Source of the DNA: Ectobacillus panaciterrae DSM 19096
GTDB taxonomy: Bacteria > Bacillota > Bacilli > Bacillales > Bacillaceae_G
Assembly: GCF_000430785.1 (NCBI RefSeq)
Contig: NZ_AUMR01000019.1
Location: 1 to 64,000 of the forward strand
DNA: 64,000 bases
Reading direction: 5' to 3'
Positions within the stretch are counted from its first letter, which is position 1. Each line of letters begins with the position of its first letter. Below, piece by piece: positions 51,509-60,573 of the stretch. The notes under the pieces are model-generated. The model made no database searches and had not been told where the DNA came from. It saw nothing but the letters and a program-made list of their open reading frames with translations. The position numbers and the translations under genes are program-made.

Positions 51509-53352
51509 TTCATATAATGCGCCAAAGCAAGAAGCGGGAATAAGTGATTGTAGCTGTGATACCGAATGTAAAAGCCGCCCGGCAGCCCAAGGCCAGTCGG
51601 ATATGTGAGCGCCGTTTCACTCAGTTCGTTTTGCCGCAGCAAAAACGCAGCGCCTCTCTGAACGGATGATGCTTCTTTTCCTTTTACCGCCATAATGGCA
51701 TCTATTGCCCATGCCGTTTGCGAAGGCGTACTGAACGAAAACGGCATAAAGCGCTTTTTCTCGCTGCTTTGGCACGATTCTCCCCAGCCACCGTCACTGT
51801 GCTGGATAGATTCGAGCCAACGCACCGCTTTTTGGAGTGCTGGATGGTTTGCTGAAACACCTGCCGCGCGCATGCCCGTTACAGCCGCCCACGTACCATA
51901 TATATAGCAAATACCCCATTTTCCGTACCATGAGCCATCTTCTCTTTGGTTTTCAACCAGAAACTCCACTGCCCTCTTCACAATGCGATGCTTTTCGTTC
52001 ATGCCCGCATAGGTGCCAAGAAACTCCAGTACCCTTCCTGTTATATCAGCAGTGGAAGAATCAATGATGGCATCTTCCGCATTATCAATCGGAAGCAGCG
52101 TCAGCCATTCGTTATCTGCACCTTTCTCAAACGCCCCCCAGCCCCCGTCTTTGTTTTGCATCTGAAGAAGCCAATTCAAGCCCTTTTTCCACGCTGTCTC
52201 ATACTTGGCTTCCCGTGATGCCTGACGTGTAATGGCGCGCAGCGCTGCTGATGTATCATCATTATCCGGCACAAACGTGTTCATATCCGAAAATCCCCAG
52301 CCACCCGGCTCTGCTTTCGGAGCATGAACAGCCCAATCTCCTTTTTTCGTATGCTGTCGCAGCAGCAAGTACTCGTTCGCAGCTGTAATCATCGGATCTT
52401 GCGGCGGCACACCGGCTTCCTGTAAAGCATAGCTGAGTAAGGCTGTATCCCAAACTTCGGACGGCGAGTTTTGCAGATGAAGGCCTCGTTCTGTTTCATA
52501 GAAATATGTAGACAATCCTTGTAAAGCTTGTGAAATAACAGGTGCATCCTCCTTATATCCAAGTGCAAGCATGGCATAGATCATGTAAAAAGTGGCACTC
52601 GCATAGCTGTAAAGCGTTCCGTTTTCTTCTAAGCGCTTTAGCATAAAATCCTCTGCCGCCTGATAGCCTTTTTGGTGGATTTTCACCGGATACGATGCAA
52701 GCTGTTTTCCTTCCTTTAAGAGAGTATCAAGAAAAGGAACACGGTCTTGTTTAAACCAATCCGGATTTTCGCCAAGCAAATGACTTAAATCAGGCACATG
52801 CTCCGCTTCCGCCACAAAGCGCTTATTCATGCAAACGATCAGCGGTGTAAGATGTATGCGGGCGTAATTGCTCAGCTCATATATAGAAAACGGCGCAGAC
52901 GGAGGCAGCAAAAAGATGGTCATTGGAAGAGAAAGCCGCTTCGGATACGGATATTGTCCGAACAATGCAAGCATGAATTTCGTCATGAAATGCGTGCGTG
53001 CCAATCCGCCCCTCGCTTTTATAAAATCCTCCGCCCGTCTCATGTTCGAATCGCTTTTAGAAAAACGGCCGGACATTAATAACGCCATATATGCCCCGAT
53101 TGTCGCAGACAGATTGCCGCCTTGCTCATCCTTATACAGCTTCCACGCGCCGTTTGCGTCCTGCAGACCGGCAATGCGCTCTGTTAATCTATTCATCAGC
53201 CTATCTTCTTTTTTATGTAAAGCTTGAAGCGTCATAATCATGAAGCAATCTGTCAAAGGCGCTCCCTCGAAGCAAAAACGCCACGTTCCGTCAGCATATT
53301 GCAGGCGCCGCAAGTCCGCTATGCGTCCTTGGATATGTTCATGCAGTTCCAT
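51505..53352 (-). CDS. sqhC: Squalene-hopene / sesquarterpene (tetraprenyl-beta-curcumene) cyclase
   Basis: A 615-residue class II terpene cyclase. The protonating DxDD motif is seen as PDNDDTSAAL (~residue 345), and QW repeats as NKDGGWGAF, REDGSWYGKWG and HSDGGWGES. The length fits bacterial SHC; Bacillus enzymes often act on C35 tetraprenyl-beta-curcumene as well as squalene, and sequence alone does not separate the two. Products are hopanoid-like membrane lipids or spore sesquarterpenes. It is membrane associated. GGAGGGG precedes the ATG. Confidence 0.93.
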   Translation of the reverse strand: MELHEHIQGRIADLRRLQYADGTWRFCFEGAPLTDCFMIMTLQALHKKEDRLMNRLTERIAGLQDANGAWKLYKDEQGGNLSATIGAYMALLMSGRFSKSDSNMRRAEDFIKARGGLARTHFMTKFMLALFGQYPYPKRLSLPMTIFLLPPSAPFSIYELSNYARIHLTPLIVCMNKRFVAEAEHVPDLSHLLGENPDWFKQDRVPFLDTLLKEGKQLASYPVKIHQKGYQAAEDFMLKRLEENGTLYSYASATFYMIYAMLALGYKEDAPVISQALQGLSTYFYETERGLHLQNSPSEVWDTALLSYALQEAGVPPQDPMITAANEYLLLRQHTKKGDWAVHAPKAEPGGWGFSDMNTFVPDNDDTSAALRAITRQASREAKYETAWKKGLNWLLQMQNKDGGWGAFEKGADNEWLTLLPIDNAEDAIIDSSTADITGRVLEFLGTYAGMNEKHRIVKRAVEFLVENQREDGSWYGKWGICYIYGTWAAVTGMRAAGVSANHPALQKAVRWLESIQHSDGGWGESCQSSEKKRFMPFSFSTPSQTAWAIDAIMAVKGKEASSVQRGAAFLLRQNELSETALTYPTGLGLPGGFYIRYHSYNHLFPLLALAHYMK

Positions 53353-53409
53353 AGTTCCCCTCCTATCCGTATACGATATTCAGGAACGCACATGCATATG
53401 AACAAAATA

Positions 53410-53436
53410 AAAAAGCAGCCGAAACAGCTGCTTTTT
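53410..53436 (-). terminator. Terminator of the DUF212 gene
   Basis: AAAAAGCAGC and GCTGCTTTTT around CGAAACA/TGTTTCG, starting at the stop codon, with a T-rich reverse-strand tail. Confidence 0.88.
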
Positions 53437-53860
53437 AGTAATACCAGGCGGCCACGGCGGCGCCTAAAACGGCACCGACAACGACTTGGTACGGCGTATG
53501 ACCGACGAGTTCATTCAATTGTTTATAATCCTTTGCTCTTCCGTGAAAGAAATCATTCAAAATTTTCGCCTGTCTGCTTACCGCAAGACGAACACCAGAC
53601 GCATCATACATCACGATGACAGCGAATATAACTGCCAGGGCAAATGATGTGCTTGCGACTCCTTCCTGAAAGCCAGTGGCGGTTGCCAAGGCTGTAACAG
53701 TAGAGGAATGCGAGCTTGGCATGCCGCCGGATGAGAAAAACTTTGCAAAATCCACCTCTCTTGTCTTAATTAAAACAATTACTACCTTTGCAAATTGTGC
53801 CAAGAACCAGGCAATGACAGCCGACATAAGCGGACCGTTGTCCAAGATATGCTCCATCAT
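53435..53860 (-). CDS. Divergent PAP2 family membrane protein (DUF212, YuiD-like)
   Basis: A 141-residue protein with about four membrane helices and DUF212 landmarks FFSSGGMPSSHSSTVTALAT (phosphatase-like PSSH motif) and LNELVGHTPYQVVVGAVLGAA (GHT). The family is related to PAP2 lipid phosphatases but of unproven activity. ATG 53860 (MMEHILDNG) follows GGGGGCG; an upstream ATG is poorly placed. A role in lipid phosphate turnover is plausible, and the terpene cyclase neighbour uses pyrophosphate-derived lipids. Confidence 0.88.
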   Translation of the reverse strand: MMEHILDNGPLMSAVIAWFLAQFAKVVIVLIKTREVDFAKFFSSGGMPSSHSSTVTALATATGFQEGVASTSFALAVIFAVIVMYDASGVRLAVSRQAKILNDFFHGRAKDYKQLNELVGHTPYQVVVGAVLGAAVAAWYY

Positions 53861-53929
53861 AAGCGCCCCCCTACGAAAGAACTTTTTCTTTATCATAGTG
53901 TTTCATAGAAAAAAAGGCAAATGTTTCCG

Positions 53930-55138
53930 TTAAACCGCCTCTTCGTTTTGCAGCACAGTCCAGTTGATGACGAAAATGTGCTTTTCTTTTAAAATAGCCT
54001 CCAGCCGTTTTCGTACAAGCCCGGCATGACTTGCATCCGTTCCGGGAAGAAGCACATACAGCATGTGTGTCACGCTATTGTACGCCACCTGATCTAATTC
54101 GCACAGCTCTTTGGCCAATACATCCTGCAAAAACGGCAAATGTTTTTCTTCTAAGCCGCGCACGTACATGCCGATACATACGAACGGCTGCTCAAACAGA
54201 TGCAGTCGCTCCCGTTCAAGATCTATATACTTTTGAAATGATGTCATATGATGAATGCGTGTGCCCGGATATAAGTCATCCCGTTCCCGCTGTTTTTCTG
54301 CTTTTTCATAATGATATACGATTATATGCAAAAGCGATTGTAAAAACGTTACGTTCAAATCTGCAGGACGATATCTATCCATATTTGGTATTATCATCAC
54401 TTTTTCAATCTGATCCTTCACCACAAGCGGAATTGCCAGCATGGGCGCATCCTCTTCCCCCGGTTGTTTCCATGTAGCAGTCCGGCTGTTCAACATTCTT
54501 TCATAAAAAGATGATTGCTCAAGATAAACAATTGGCGGCATATAACCCAAACCGATGCGCACTTGCATTTGCAACGTATGCTGTGGAGAATCGAGATGAT
54601 AGATTGCGAAGCTTTCAGCTTGAAAATACTCTCGCAAGACTTTAGCGCACTCGTTCAGCACACGATCTGGATGATTTTGTTCCAAAGAAGCGGCAAGTTC
54701 ATAAGCTGCGATCATACTCGCTTCCCCTTGCAGCAGCTGCTTATGCAAATGCTTGTTTTCTTTTTCCAGACGAACAAACTCCTCTTCAAACAAAAGCTTC
54801 TCTTGCGCAAATTCATGCTCCAGCGTATGTAAATCGCCGTGCTTCCTATGAAATACAGAGCCGAATAAATAGGCGCATGCGATCAGCCCGATAATTATAA
54901 GGGCGGCTTCCTTCCCTTCTGCACTGCCGGACGGCACATTTTTGACGAGCATAACCGTCAGGCTCAGCAAAAGCGAAGAAATGATACCGCTTTTCCATCC
55001 GTTTTGCAGCGTAATGTAAAGTACACAAAACATACCAACAGCCGCTAACATAAGGGTATTTCCCCAAATGGCCGCCGCCAGCGCCAAAACAAACCCTGCC
55101 AATATTTCTAATACTTGTCTTCCTGCTTGTTTTCCCAT
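53930..55138 (-). CDS. PelD-like membrane GAF/degenerate-GGDEF protein
   Basis: A 402-residue protein: four hydrophobic helices at the N-terminus (LEILAGFVLALAAAIWG; MLAAVGMFCVLYITL; IISSLLLSLTVMLV; ALIIIGLIACAYLFG), a coiled coil (residues ~90-130, EHEFAQEKLLFEEEFVRLEKENKHLHKQLL), a GAF domain (~145-265) and a C-terminal domain with the length of a degenerate GGDEF. This order is that of PelD, the c-di-GMP receptor of Pel polysaccharide export. No other pel genes are near. GGAGG places the start at ATG 55138. Confidence 0.65.
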   Translation of the reverse strand: MGKQAGRQVLEILAGFVLALAAAIWGNTLMLAAVGMFCVLYITLQNGWKSGIISSLLLSLTVMLVKNVPSGSAEGKEAALIIIGLIACAYLFGSVFHRKHGDLHTLEHEFAQEKLLFEEEFVRLEKENKHLHKQLLQGEASMIAAYELAASLEQNHPDRVLNECAKVLREYFQAESFAIYHLDSPQHTLQMQVRIGLGYMPPIVYLEQSSFYERMLNSRTATWKQPGEEDAPMLAIPLVVKDQIEKVMIIPNMDRYRPADLNVTFLQSLLHIIVYHYEKAEKQRERDDLYPGTRIHHMTSFQKYIDLERERLHLFEQPFVCIGMYVRGLEEKHLPFLQDVLAKELCELDQVAYNSVTHMLYVLLPGTDASHAGLVRKRLEAILKEKHIFVINWTVLQNEEAV

Positions 55139-55241
55139 CGTATCCTCCGCACTCACAAACTAAGGATGCCAACATCTTCCTTATTTTTATAGTAATATAG
55201 AAATGTATAATTTTTCTATATATTTTTAAAAATTTTCATAA

Positions 55242-55268
55242 AAAAGCCCGGGGTTCCCCCGAGCTTTA
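55242..55268 (-). terminator. Terminator of the rarD-like gene
   Basis: AAGCTCGGGG pairs with CCCCGGGCTT (one G-U) around GAA and is followed by TTTTTTA on the reverse strand. Confidence 0.88.
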
Positions 55269-56207
55269 TGACGCCTTCGCAGATTTATTTTTTCCAAACT
55301 TCGGCTGCAGACTAACCATAAGCTTCGTCTTCGCGAACGAAAACGTCACAAGCGCCATCCAAATAAAGAAGAACGCGGTCAAATGGGCTTTTGTGAAATG
55401 CTCGTTATATAAGAATATACCTAAGCATAAGCTGATGGTCGGGGCGATATATTGCAAAAAGCCTACCATAGACAAAGGAATGAGCTTCGTTCCCTTCGCA
55501 AAGTAGAGAAGCGGCAATGCAGTTGCGACGCCGCTGCCCACCAATAAGAGACTTTCAGAAAAGGAACCCGTTCCAAATGAAATATTTCCGTTTACTTGCA
55601 AATACACTAAGTAGATAAAAGCAACCGGCGTAATAACAAGCGTCTCTAATGTCAAACCAATCATAGAATCGAAATTTGTAAGCTTTTTCGCCAAACCGTA
55701 TATACCGAAGCTGACTGCAAGGCTTACCGCAATCCATGGGAACGAACCGTACTGAACAGTCAGCACTGTTACGCCAACAGCCGCTAACGCCACCGATAAA
55801 AGCTGCCAAAAGTTTAGCCGCTCCTTCAATACGACCATGCCAAGCAAAATGCTGACGAGCGGGTTGATGTAATAACCAAGACTTGCTTCAATAATATGAT
55901 CATGGTTCACCGCCCATATGTAAATGAACCAGTTCACACTAATTAATAAAGATGCAATAATTAACATGATGAAGGATTTCGGATTGCGAAGCAGCCTCTT
56001 CCATTCCGTCCGAAATTGACCCATTCGTTTACTAATGCTTAATATGATCAGCATAAATACAAATGACCACACAACGCGGTGCGCTAGTATTTCTTCAGCC
56101 GAAACGCCTTGCACGAGCTTCCAATAGAGCGGAAGTATCCCCCACATCACATAAGCGCCACCAGCATAGATTATGCCTTTTTTTTGCTGCGATGACTGAT
56201 TCTCCAT
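55266..56207 (-). CDS. rarD: EamA-family transporter, RarD type
   Basis: A 313-residue, ten-helix drug/metabolite transporter. KGIIYAGGAYVMWGILPLYWKLVQGVSAEEILAHRVVWS and the WFIYIWAVNHDHIIEASLGYYINPLVSILLG block are characteristic of RarD. ATG 56207 (MENQSSQQ) lies after AGGAGG. RarD proteins were named for chloramphenicol sensitivity; the real substrate is unknown. A strong terminator follows. Confidence 0.92.
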   Translation of the reverse strand: MENQSSQQKKGIIYAGGAYVMWGILPLYWKLVQGVSAEEILAHRVVWSFVFMLIILSISKRMGQFRTEWKRLLRNPKSFIMLIIASLLISVNWFIYIWAVNHDHIIEASLGYYINPLVSILLGMVVLKERLNFWQLLSVALAAVGVTVLTVQYGSFPWIAVSLAVSFGIYGLAKKLTNFDSMIGLTLETLVITPVAFIYLVYLQVNGNISFGTGSFSESLLLVGSGVATALPLLYFAKGTKLIPLSMVGFLQYIAPTISLCLGIFLYNEHFTKAHLTAFFFIWMALVTFSFAKTKLMVSLQPKFGKNKSAKAS

Positions 56208-56315
56208 GCTATTCCTCCTACTCTCTTTACCTAACATTCATTATATAAGCGCCGCTCTCTTTCATACAACAGCTTCTTTTCTCATTTTCCCGACAAAGCA
56301 GCAAGCAGGCTTTCC

Positions 56316-56756
56316 TTACTTTGCAAACAACTTCACGTATTCGCCGTAGCCTTCCTTCTCCAGCTCTTCTTTTGGAATGAAACGAAGCGCCGCGGAGTTG
56401 ATACAATAGCGAAGGCCCCCTCGGTCGCGCGGTCCGTCGGTGAAGACGTGGCCCAAGTGCGAGTCCGCATCCTTGCTGCGCACTTCTGTGCGAATCATGC
56501 CGTGCGTCAAATCACGCAGTTCCTTCACTTGCTCATCTTTTAACGGCTTTGTAAAGCTTGGCCAGCCGCAGCCGGAATCGTATTTATCAAGCGAGCTGAA
56601 CAGCGGCTCTCCGGAGACGATATCCACATATAATCCCTCACCCTTATAATCGTGAAATTCGTTTCGAAACGGTGGCTCCGTTCCGTTTTCTTGCGTGACC
56701 CGATATTGAATCGGCGTCAGCTTGCGAAGCGCCTCTTGCTTTTTAGATTGGTCCAT
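56316..56756 (-). CDS. msrB: Peptide-methionine (R)-S-oxide reductase MsrB
   Basis: A 146-residue MsrB with [32 protein letters not shown] and [11 protein letters not shown] (catalytic Cys). No CxxC zinc pairs are visible, so it is the zinc-free form. It reduces methionine-R-sulphoxide in proteins. ATG 56756 has GAGGAGGG upstream; the longer frame adds no conserved residues. No msrA is fused or adjacent. Confidence 0.95.
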   Translation of the reverse strand: MDQSKKQEALRKLTPIQYRVTQENGTEPPFRNEFHDYKGEGLYVDIVSGEPLFSSLDKYDSGCGWPSFTKPLKDEQVKELRDLTHGMIRTEVRSKDADSHLGHVFTDGPRDRGGLRYCINSAALRFIPKEELEKEGYGEYVKLFAK

Positions 56757-56822
56757 ATGTATCCCTCCTCTTATATGGCACTCATTATACCGAAAGAAGC
56801 TGGAAAAGAAAAACAATGCGCC

Positions 56823-57074
56823 TTAGCGCATTGTCCATAACGCAGCGGCCGTAAGCAGTGCCAAAAGCGGAATGCCGACCACAAATTGCATCTTTTGTGT
56901 TTTATGGCGAAACGTATACATGCCGAGCCATGCGCCGAACGCTCCGCCGATGGCCGCTGCAAAAAACAGCATGCTTTCGGAAATACGCCACTCTTTCCGT
57001 TTTGCTTTTTGTTTATCGTTGCCCATTAGGTAAAAAGCCCATATGTTCACAAGTAATATGTATATCCACTTCAT
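56823..57074 (-). CDS. DUF1294 small membrane protein (YsdA-like)
   Basis: An 83-residue protein with two or three membrane helices (YILLVNIWAFYLMG; ESMLFFAAAIGGAFGAWLGM; GIPLLALLTAAALW) and the DUF1294 landmarks NDKQKAKRKEWRISE and GGAFGAWLGMYTFRHKTQK. The family has no known function. GGAGAG precedes the ATG. Confidence 0.88.
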   Translation of the reverse strand: MKWIYILLVNIWAFYLMGNDKQKAKRKEWRISESMLFFAAAIGGAFGAWLGMYTFRHKTQKMQFVVGIPLLALLTAAALWTMR

Positions 57075-57157
57075 CCCTATCTCTCCTCTGCTTCCTTCAT
57101 TGTATCATAAAAAGAAGCATGCAGGGATTTGCATGCTAGCAGTTGTTTAAGTACAAA

Positions 57158-57190
57158 AACACCCTCCCATAATCTATGGTAAGGGTGCCT
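57158..57190 (-). terminator. Terminator of the VWA-tubulin operon
   Basis: CACCCTTACCATA pairs with TATGGGAGGGTG and is followed by TTTTTG on the reverse strand, 11 bases beyond the tubulin-like stop codon. Confidence 0.85.
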
Positions 57191-57200
57191 GATATACCGC

Positions 57201-60200
57201 TTATACGTTCGCCTTCGTTTCCTCATGCACCTCTTGGACGCCGAGCATATGCAGCCATTTTTTGTAGGAGGCACTGTTTTCGTCCACATAGCCTTTTGCA
57301 TACGAACGATTCCACAAATGCTCGATAAAAATAGCCGCTTCCTTCCGTGCGATGCCTTCCGCTCCTGCTCCGTAGTAACTTTTAAAATAGCTCTCTATTT
57401 CATCAAGCAAAAGACGAAGCAATTCATCGGACGTTTCTTCAAGCGTCGCATCCCGCTTCGCTTCGCTGCCGTACATGAGGACAACGTCTAAAATATTGTG
57501 AATGAACTCTTTGCGCAGCCATTTTAAATCCTGAGCGCCCGTTACAAACGGATGCGTATATAAATGTCCGCCTGCCTGCAGCGCCGCTTCCTGCTCCTGC
57601 TCGAAGCGGGAAATGATGTTTTCATAAATGAACGGGTTATGCAACAGTCCTCTGTGCAATTTATAGCCCTCGCACGTCACATTCTTGCCTCTGGACTGAA
57701 TAAGCGAGCTTCGTCCGATACCGTTATATTGGTACACGAACTGCTCATCTACCCTGACAAGGCTGATCCAGCGGTACATGTACGCATATAAAAATGCACG
57801 GTTGCATTTTTCATAATCAAGCTTCGTTTGCGTAGCATTCAAGTCAGGCATAAATGCCGGCAAATGCCAATATTTATCAAGATGCGGCGTTAAGTTGGAC
57901 TTGCGGACGTTCAGCTTGTGAACGCGCCGGTAATATGCTTGGAAGTAATCTCCCTTGCCGTCGTTATAGCCGTTTGCCGCATGACCGGCGGAAAGCTTCG
58001 GAAAATCCTGAAGCGACAAGCCATAATGCGCCCGATAGCACACCACTTCAAACGGTGAAAACGCCGTATCGACCGTTTCCTTTTCCCTGAACACCTCTTG
58101 CACCAATTCCTCGTTCAGCTCGCGATACACGTTCGGGTGAATCCCCCAATACTGCAGCTCGCGGTGATGCGCTACTTTCGGAATGAACGGACTCGCTAAA
58201 TGAATGAGATTGTCAATGCGCTCTTTCACATATTCGCTGCGGTCGCAGCTTTTAAAATCAGCTTCTTTGCGCAGTGCATCAATTACGTTCAGTTCGAGTT
58301 TATCGCGATACCGCGACTGCAATTCTTTACGGCAATACGCAAGAATATGCGAGCGGTAAAAATCCTCTACCTTTTGCGACCTCCCTTCTTCTGCTCCGCT
58401 GTCCTTGCAGTACTCCCGATATAAGCTTAAATAAATCTCCGAAGAAATTTCAGGCGGCAATATGCCGTTATCTACACTTTGATAAAGTTGCTTCCACAGC
58501 TTTTCCTGCATCTCTTCGCTTGCGAGCACGTACACGCTCGTCGGATTCGTTTTTCCTTCGAATTCCTTGGCGCGCTTTTGGATCTCAAGCAGCAGGTTTT
58601 CCCGCGTTTCCTGCAGGTTATCAAAGAACCGCTCCCAATGCTTAATCATTTGTTCAACCGCTTGGTAAATGGATTGATACACAAGCTCAAGCAGCATTTC
58701 CTTGCGATAATCCGTCAGTTTATTCACATACTGCGCGATAATATCCTGAAACTCTTTACGGAACGCGCGCTGCATATTATGAAACATTTTTCCGAACCAG
58801 CCCTGCTGCTCCGAAAGCTCGACGCGGCGCACCGCCGTTACCGTGCCGTCCACATTGCCGAGATTGAATTTTTTATCGTAATTTTGGATGAGATTGCGCT
58901 TTTGTTCATTGCTTTCCTGCAAGCGCTTCATGCGCTCTGCCAACAGCTTTCGAACTTCATACAGCATATACCGCGATGTCACAGGATGAATCGGAGACGG
59001 TTTTTTCAAAAACCACGTGTTGAGCTGATACGATTGCCCCTCAGCGCCGCTCGGCGAAAACTGATCCGCTTCAATAATGTCATACACAAGCGTTGTGACG
59101 TGCTCGTGTACGCGGCTTGGAATGCTGTAGGCATATAGACGCACCGCATGATCGACACGTCCTACCTCTCCCTTCATTTGCTCCGGCACCTTCAGCTTCG
59201 CGCTCATCACTTTGCATTCACGCTGCAGGCGATTCAACTCCTCATCCTTTTGCACCGTGCGCTGCACGTAGCTGTCCACTGCTTCTAAAAACTGACGTGC
59301 CTTGGGCATGCCCGTTTTACCGCCTTCCGCTCCTTCGCGCGTTTCCATATAAATTTGCTTGTAAAACGGATGCGCCCGCTCCGGCCGCGTGGCGAGGTGC
59401 TCCAAATCCTCCAAAAAGCTGCGGCCTCGCTCCGGCTTTTCCCGCTGCACGCCGCGGCGTACATCCTGCTCGTAACGGTTTTTCTTCTCCTCATACAATT
59501 TGTCTAAATGCAGCCACGACTCATCCAAGCCCTGCACCGCCCACTTAAGGGCCGAATATTCCAAAACATGCCCGTACGGATAAATGAGTTTTGCCGCACC
59601 GGCTCCGCAATAGCGCGCTTTTCCGTTCGAATCGGCAAGCTGCTGAATTTGGTTATCCTCCTGTGCAAAATGATTGGCGGAAATCGGACTGAACAGCTGC
59701 AGATAAATCGTATTCGTCATCTGCTCCATATAATCGGACAAATTCTGCAAATGATGACCGTGCAAATTTTCATAGTCATACAGGAAGCAATAGTTATAAG
59801 GCAAATGCTTCTGCATGATCGTATGATTCGTCCGGCCGTCTTCGTCTACTTGATCCGGACGGTATTCCAGCTCAATTGTCGCACCGCCGCGGCGGGACAG
59901 CTCGCCGGAAGAGCCGAGCGTAATCGCATGCAGCTCTTTTAAAGAAGCATAGCCGTTCGCCTGAACAGTCTCAAACTCTTTCGCGCTGATTGTTCGTGTT
60001 TTGACGAGAGCGTCAGGAAGGAGAAATGCCCCTCGTATGATAATGTTATTATGCTGTAATTTTTTTCGGAGCATTTCCCGCAAATACAGCGCAATTTGGA
60101 GATACATTCCCGATCCGGTTCCGCCTGCGAGCGACGTAATGATGATGACGCGCACGCCGTACTCCGTCGTATCGCTTGTGACCGGAAAGATTCTTTCAAT

Positions 60201-60569
60201 CTCCTGCCAAAATGCTGTCAGCTTATCATCCTTCATCGCCGCCCGCAATGCCAGGCGGGAAATAACGCGAAGCTGCCCTGCGCCTTCTGTAAGCGGCTTG
60301 TCGAGAATCGTCGGATCCTCTGGAAACCAATCCGTAATCGTCGCATCCTCCGCAAGATATTCACGCGGCGTTTTGCTGGAACTTGTTTGTGTCATGAATT
60401 TTTTATTTCCAAATCGGCTCACCGTGTTAATATCCGTATCAAACACATGCATCGCCACCTTCTTGCGGCGCTCCTTCGGTATTTTGCTGTACACATTATA
60501 CGTAATCGTACTTCCGATCCCCCCAAGACCAATTAAAATCGTCGGAACTTGTGAATTCACCCGTACCAT
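57201..60569 (-). CDS. Large tubulin/FtsZ-superfamily protein (Tubulin_2 type)
   Basis: About 1,122 residues. The N-terminal ~350 form a tubulin/FtsZ-like GTPase: TILIGLGGIGSTITYNVY (nucleotide loop, ~10-27), VFDTDIN, and SLAGGTGSGMYLQIALYLREML with the GGTGSG tubulin signature (~149-154). The remaining ~750 residues are mostly helical, with a basic coiled-coil-like middle and no transmembrane segment. FtsZ and TubZ are only ~350-500 residues, so the C-terminal part is a special extension. Start choice: ATG 60569 lies directly after the VWA stop codon; GTG 60560, better spaced from GGGGG, is an alternative. Probably cytosolic and membrane recruited. Confidence 0.85.
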   Translation of the reverse strand: MVRVNSQVPTILIGLGGIGSTITYNVYSKIPKERRKKVAMHVFDTDINTVSRFGNKKFMTQTSSSKTPREYLAEDATITDWFPEDPTILDKPLTEGAGQLRVISRLALRAAMKDDKLTAFWQEIERIFPVTSDTTEYGVRVIIITSLAGGTGSGMYLQIALYLREMLRKKLQHNNIIIRGAFLLPDALVKTRTISAKEFETVQANGYASLKELHAITLGSSGELSRRGGATIELEYRPDQVDEDGRTNHTIMQKHLPYNYCFLYDYENLHGHHLQNLSDYMEQMTNTIYLQLFSPISANHFAQEDNQIQQLADSNGKARYCGAGAAKLIYPYGHVLEYSALKWAVQGLDESWLHLDKLYEEKKNRYEQDVRRGVQREKPERGRSFLEDLEHLATRPERAHPFYKQIYMETREGAEGGKTGMPKARQFLEAVDSYVQRTVQKDEELNRLQRECKVMSAKLKVPEQMKGEVGRVDHAVRLYAYSIPSRVHEHVTTLVYDIIEADQFSPSGAEGQSYQLNTWFLKKPSPIHPVTSRYMLYEVRKLLAERMKRLQESNEQKRNLIQNYDKKFNLGNVDGTVTAVRRVELSEQQGWFGKMFHNMQRAFRKEFQDIIAQYVNKLTDYRKEMLLELVYQSIYQAVEQMIKHWERFFDNLQETRENLLLEIQKRAKEFEGKTNPTSVYVLASEEMQEKLWKQLYQSVDNGILPPEISSEIYLSLYREYCKDSGAEEGRSQKVEDFYRSHILAYCRKELQSRYRDKLELNVIDALRKEADFKSCDRSEYVKERIDNLIHLASPFIPKVAHHRELQYWGIHPNVYRELNEELVQEVFREKETVDTAFSPFEVVCYRAHYGLSLQDFPKLSAGHAANGYNDGKGDYFQAYYRRVHKLNVRKSNLTPHLDKYWHLPAFMPDLNATQTKLDYEKCNRAFLYAYMYRWISLVRVDEQFVYQYNGIGRSSLIQSRGKNVTCEGYKLHRGLLHNPFIYENIISRFEQEQEAALQAGGHLYTHPFVTGAQDLKWLRKEFIHNILDVVLMYGSEAKRDATLEETSDELLRLLLDEIESYFKSYYGAGAEGIARKEAAIFIEHLWNRSYAKGYVDENSASYKKWLHMLGVQEVHEETKANV

Positions 60570-60573
60570 CCCC

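Noticed and set aside
57201-60569. The tubulin-like protein as the cell-division FtsZ or a plasmid TubZ
   Set aside because: It is two to three times longer, lacks the C-terminal FtsA/SepF-binding tail and is paired with a VWA protein.
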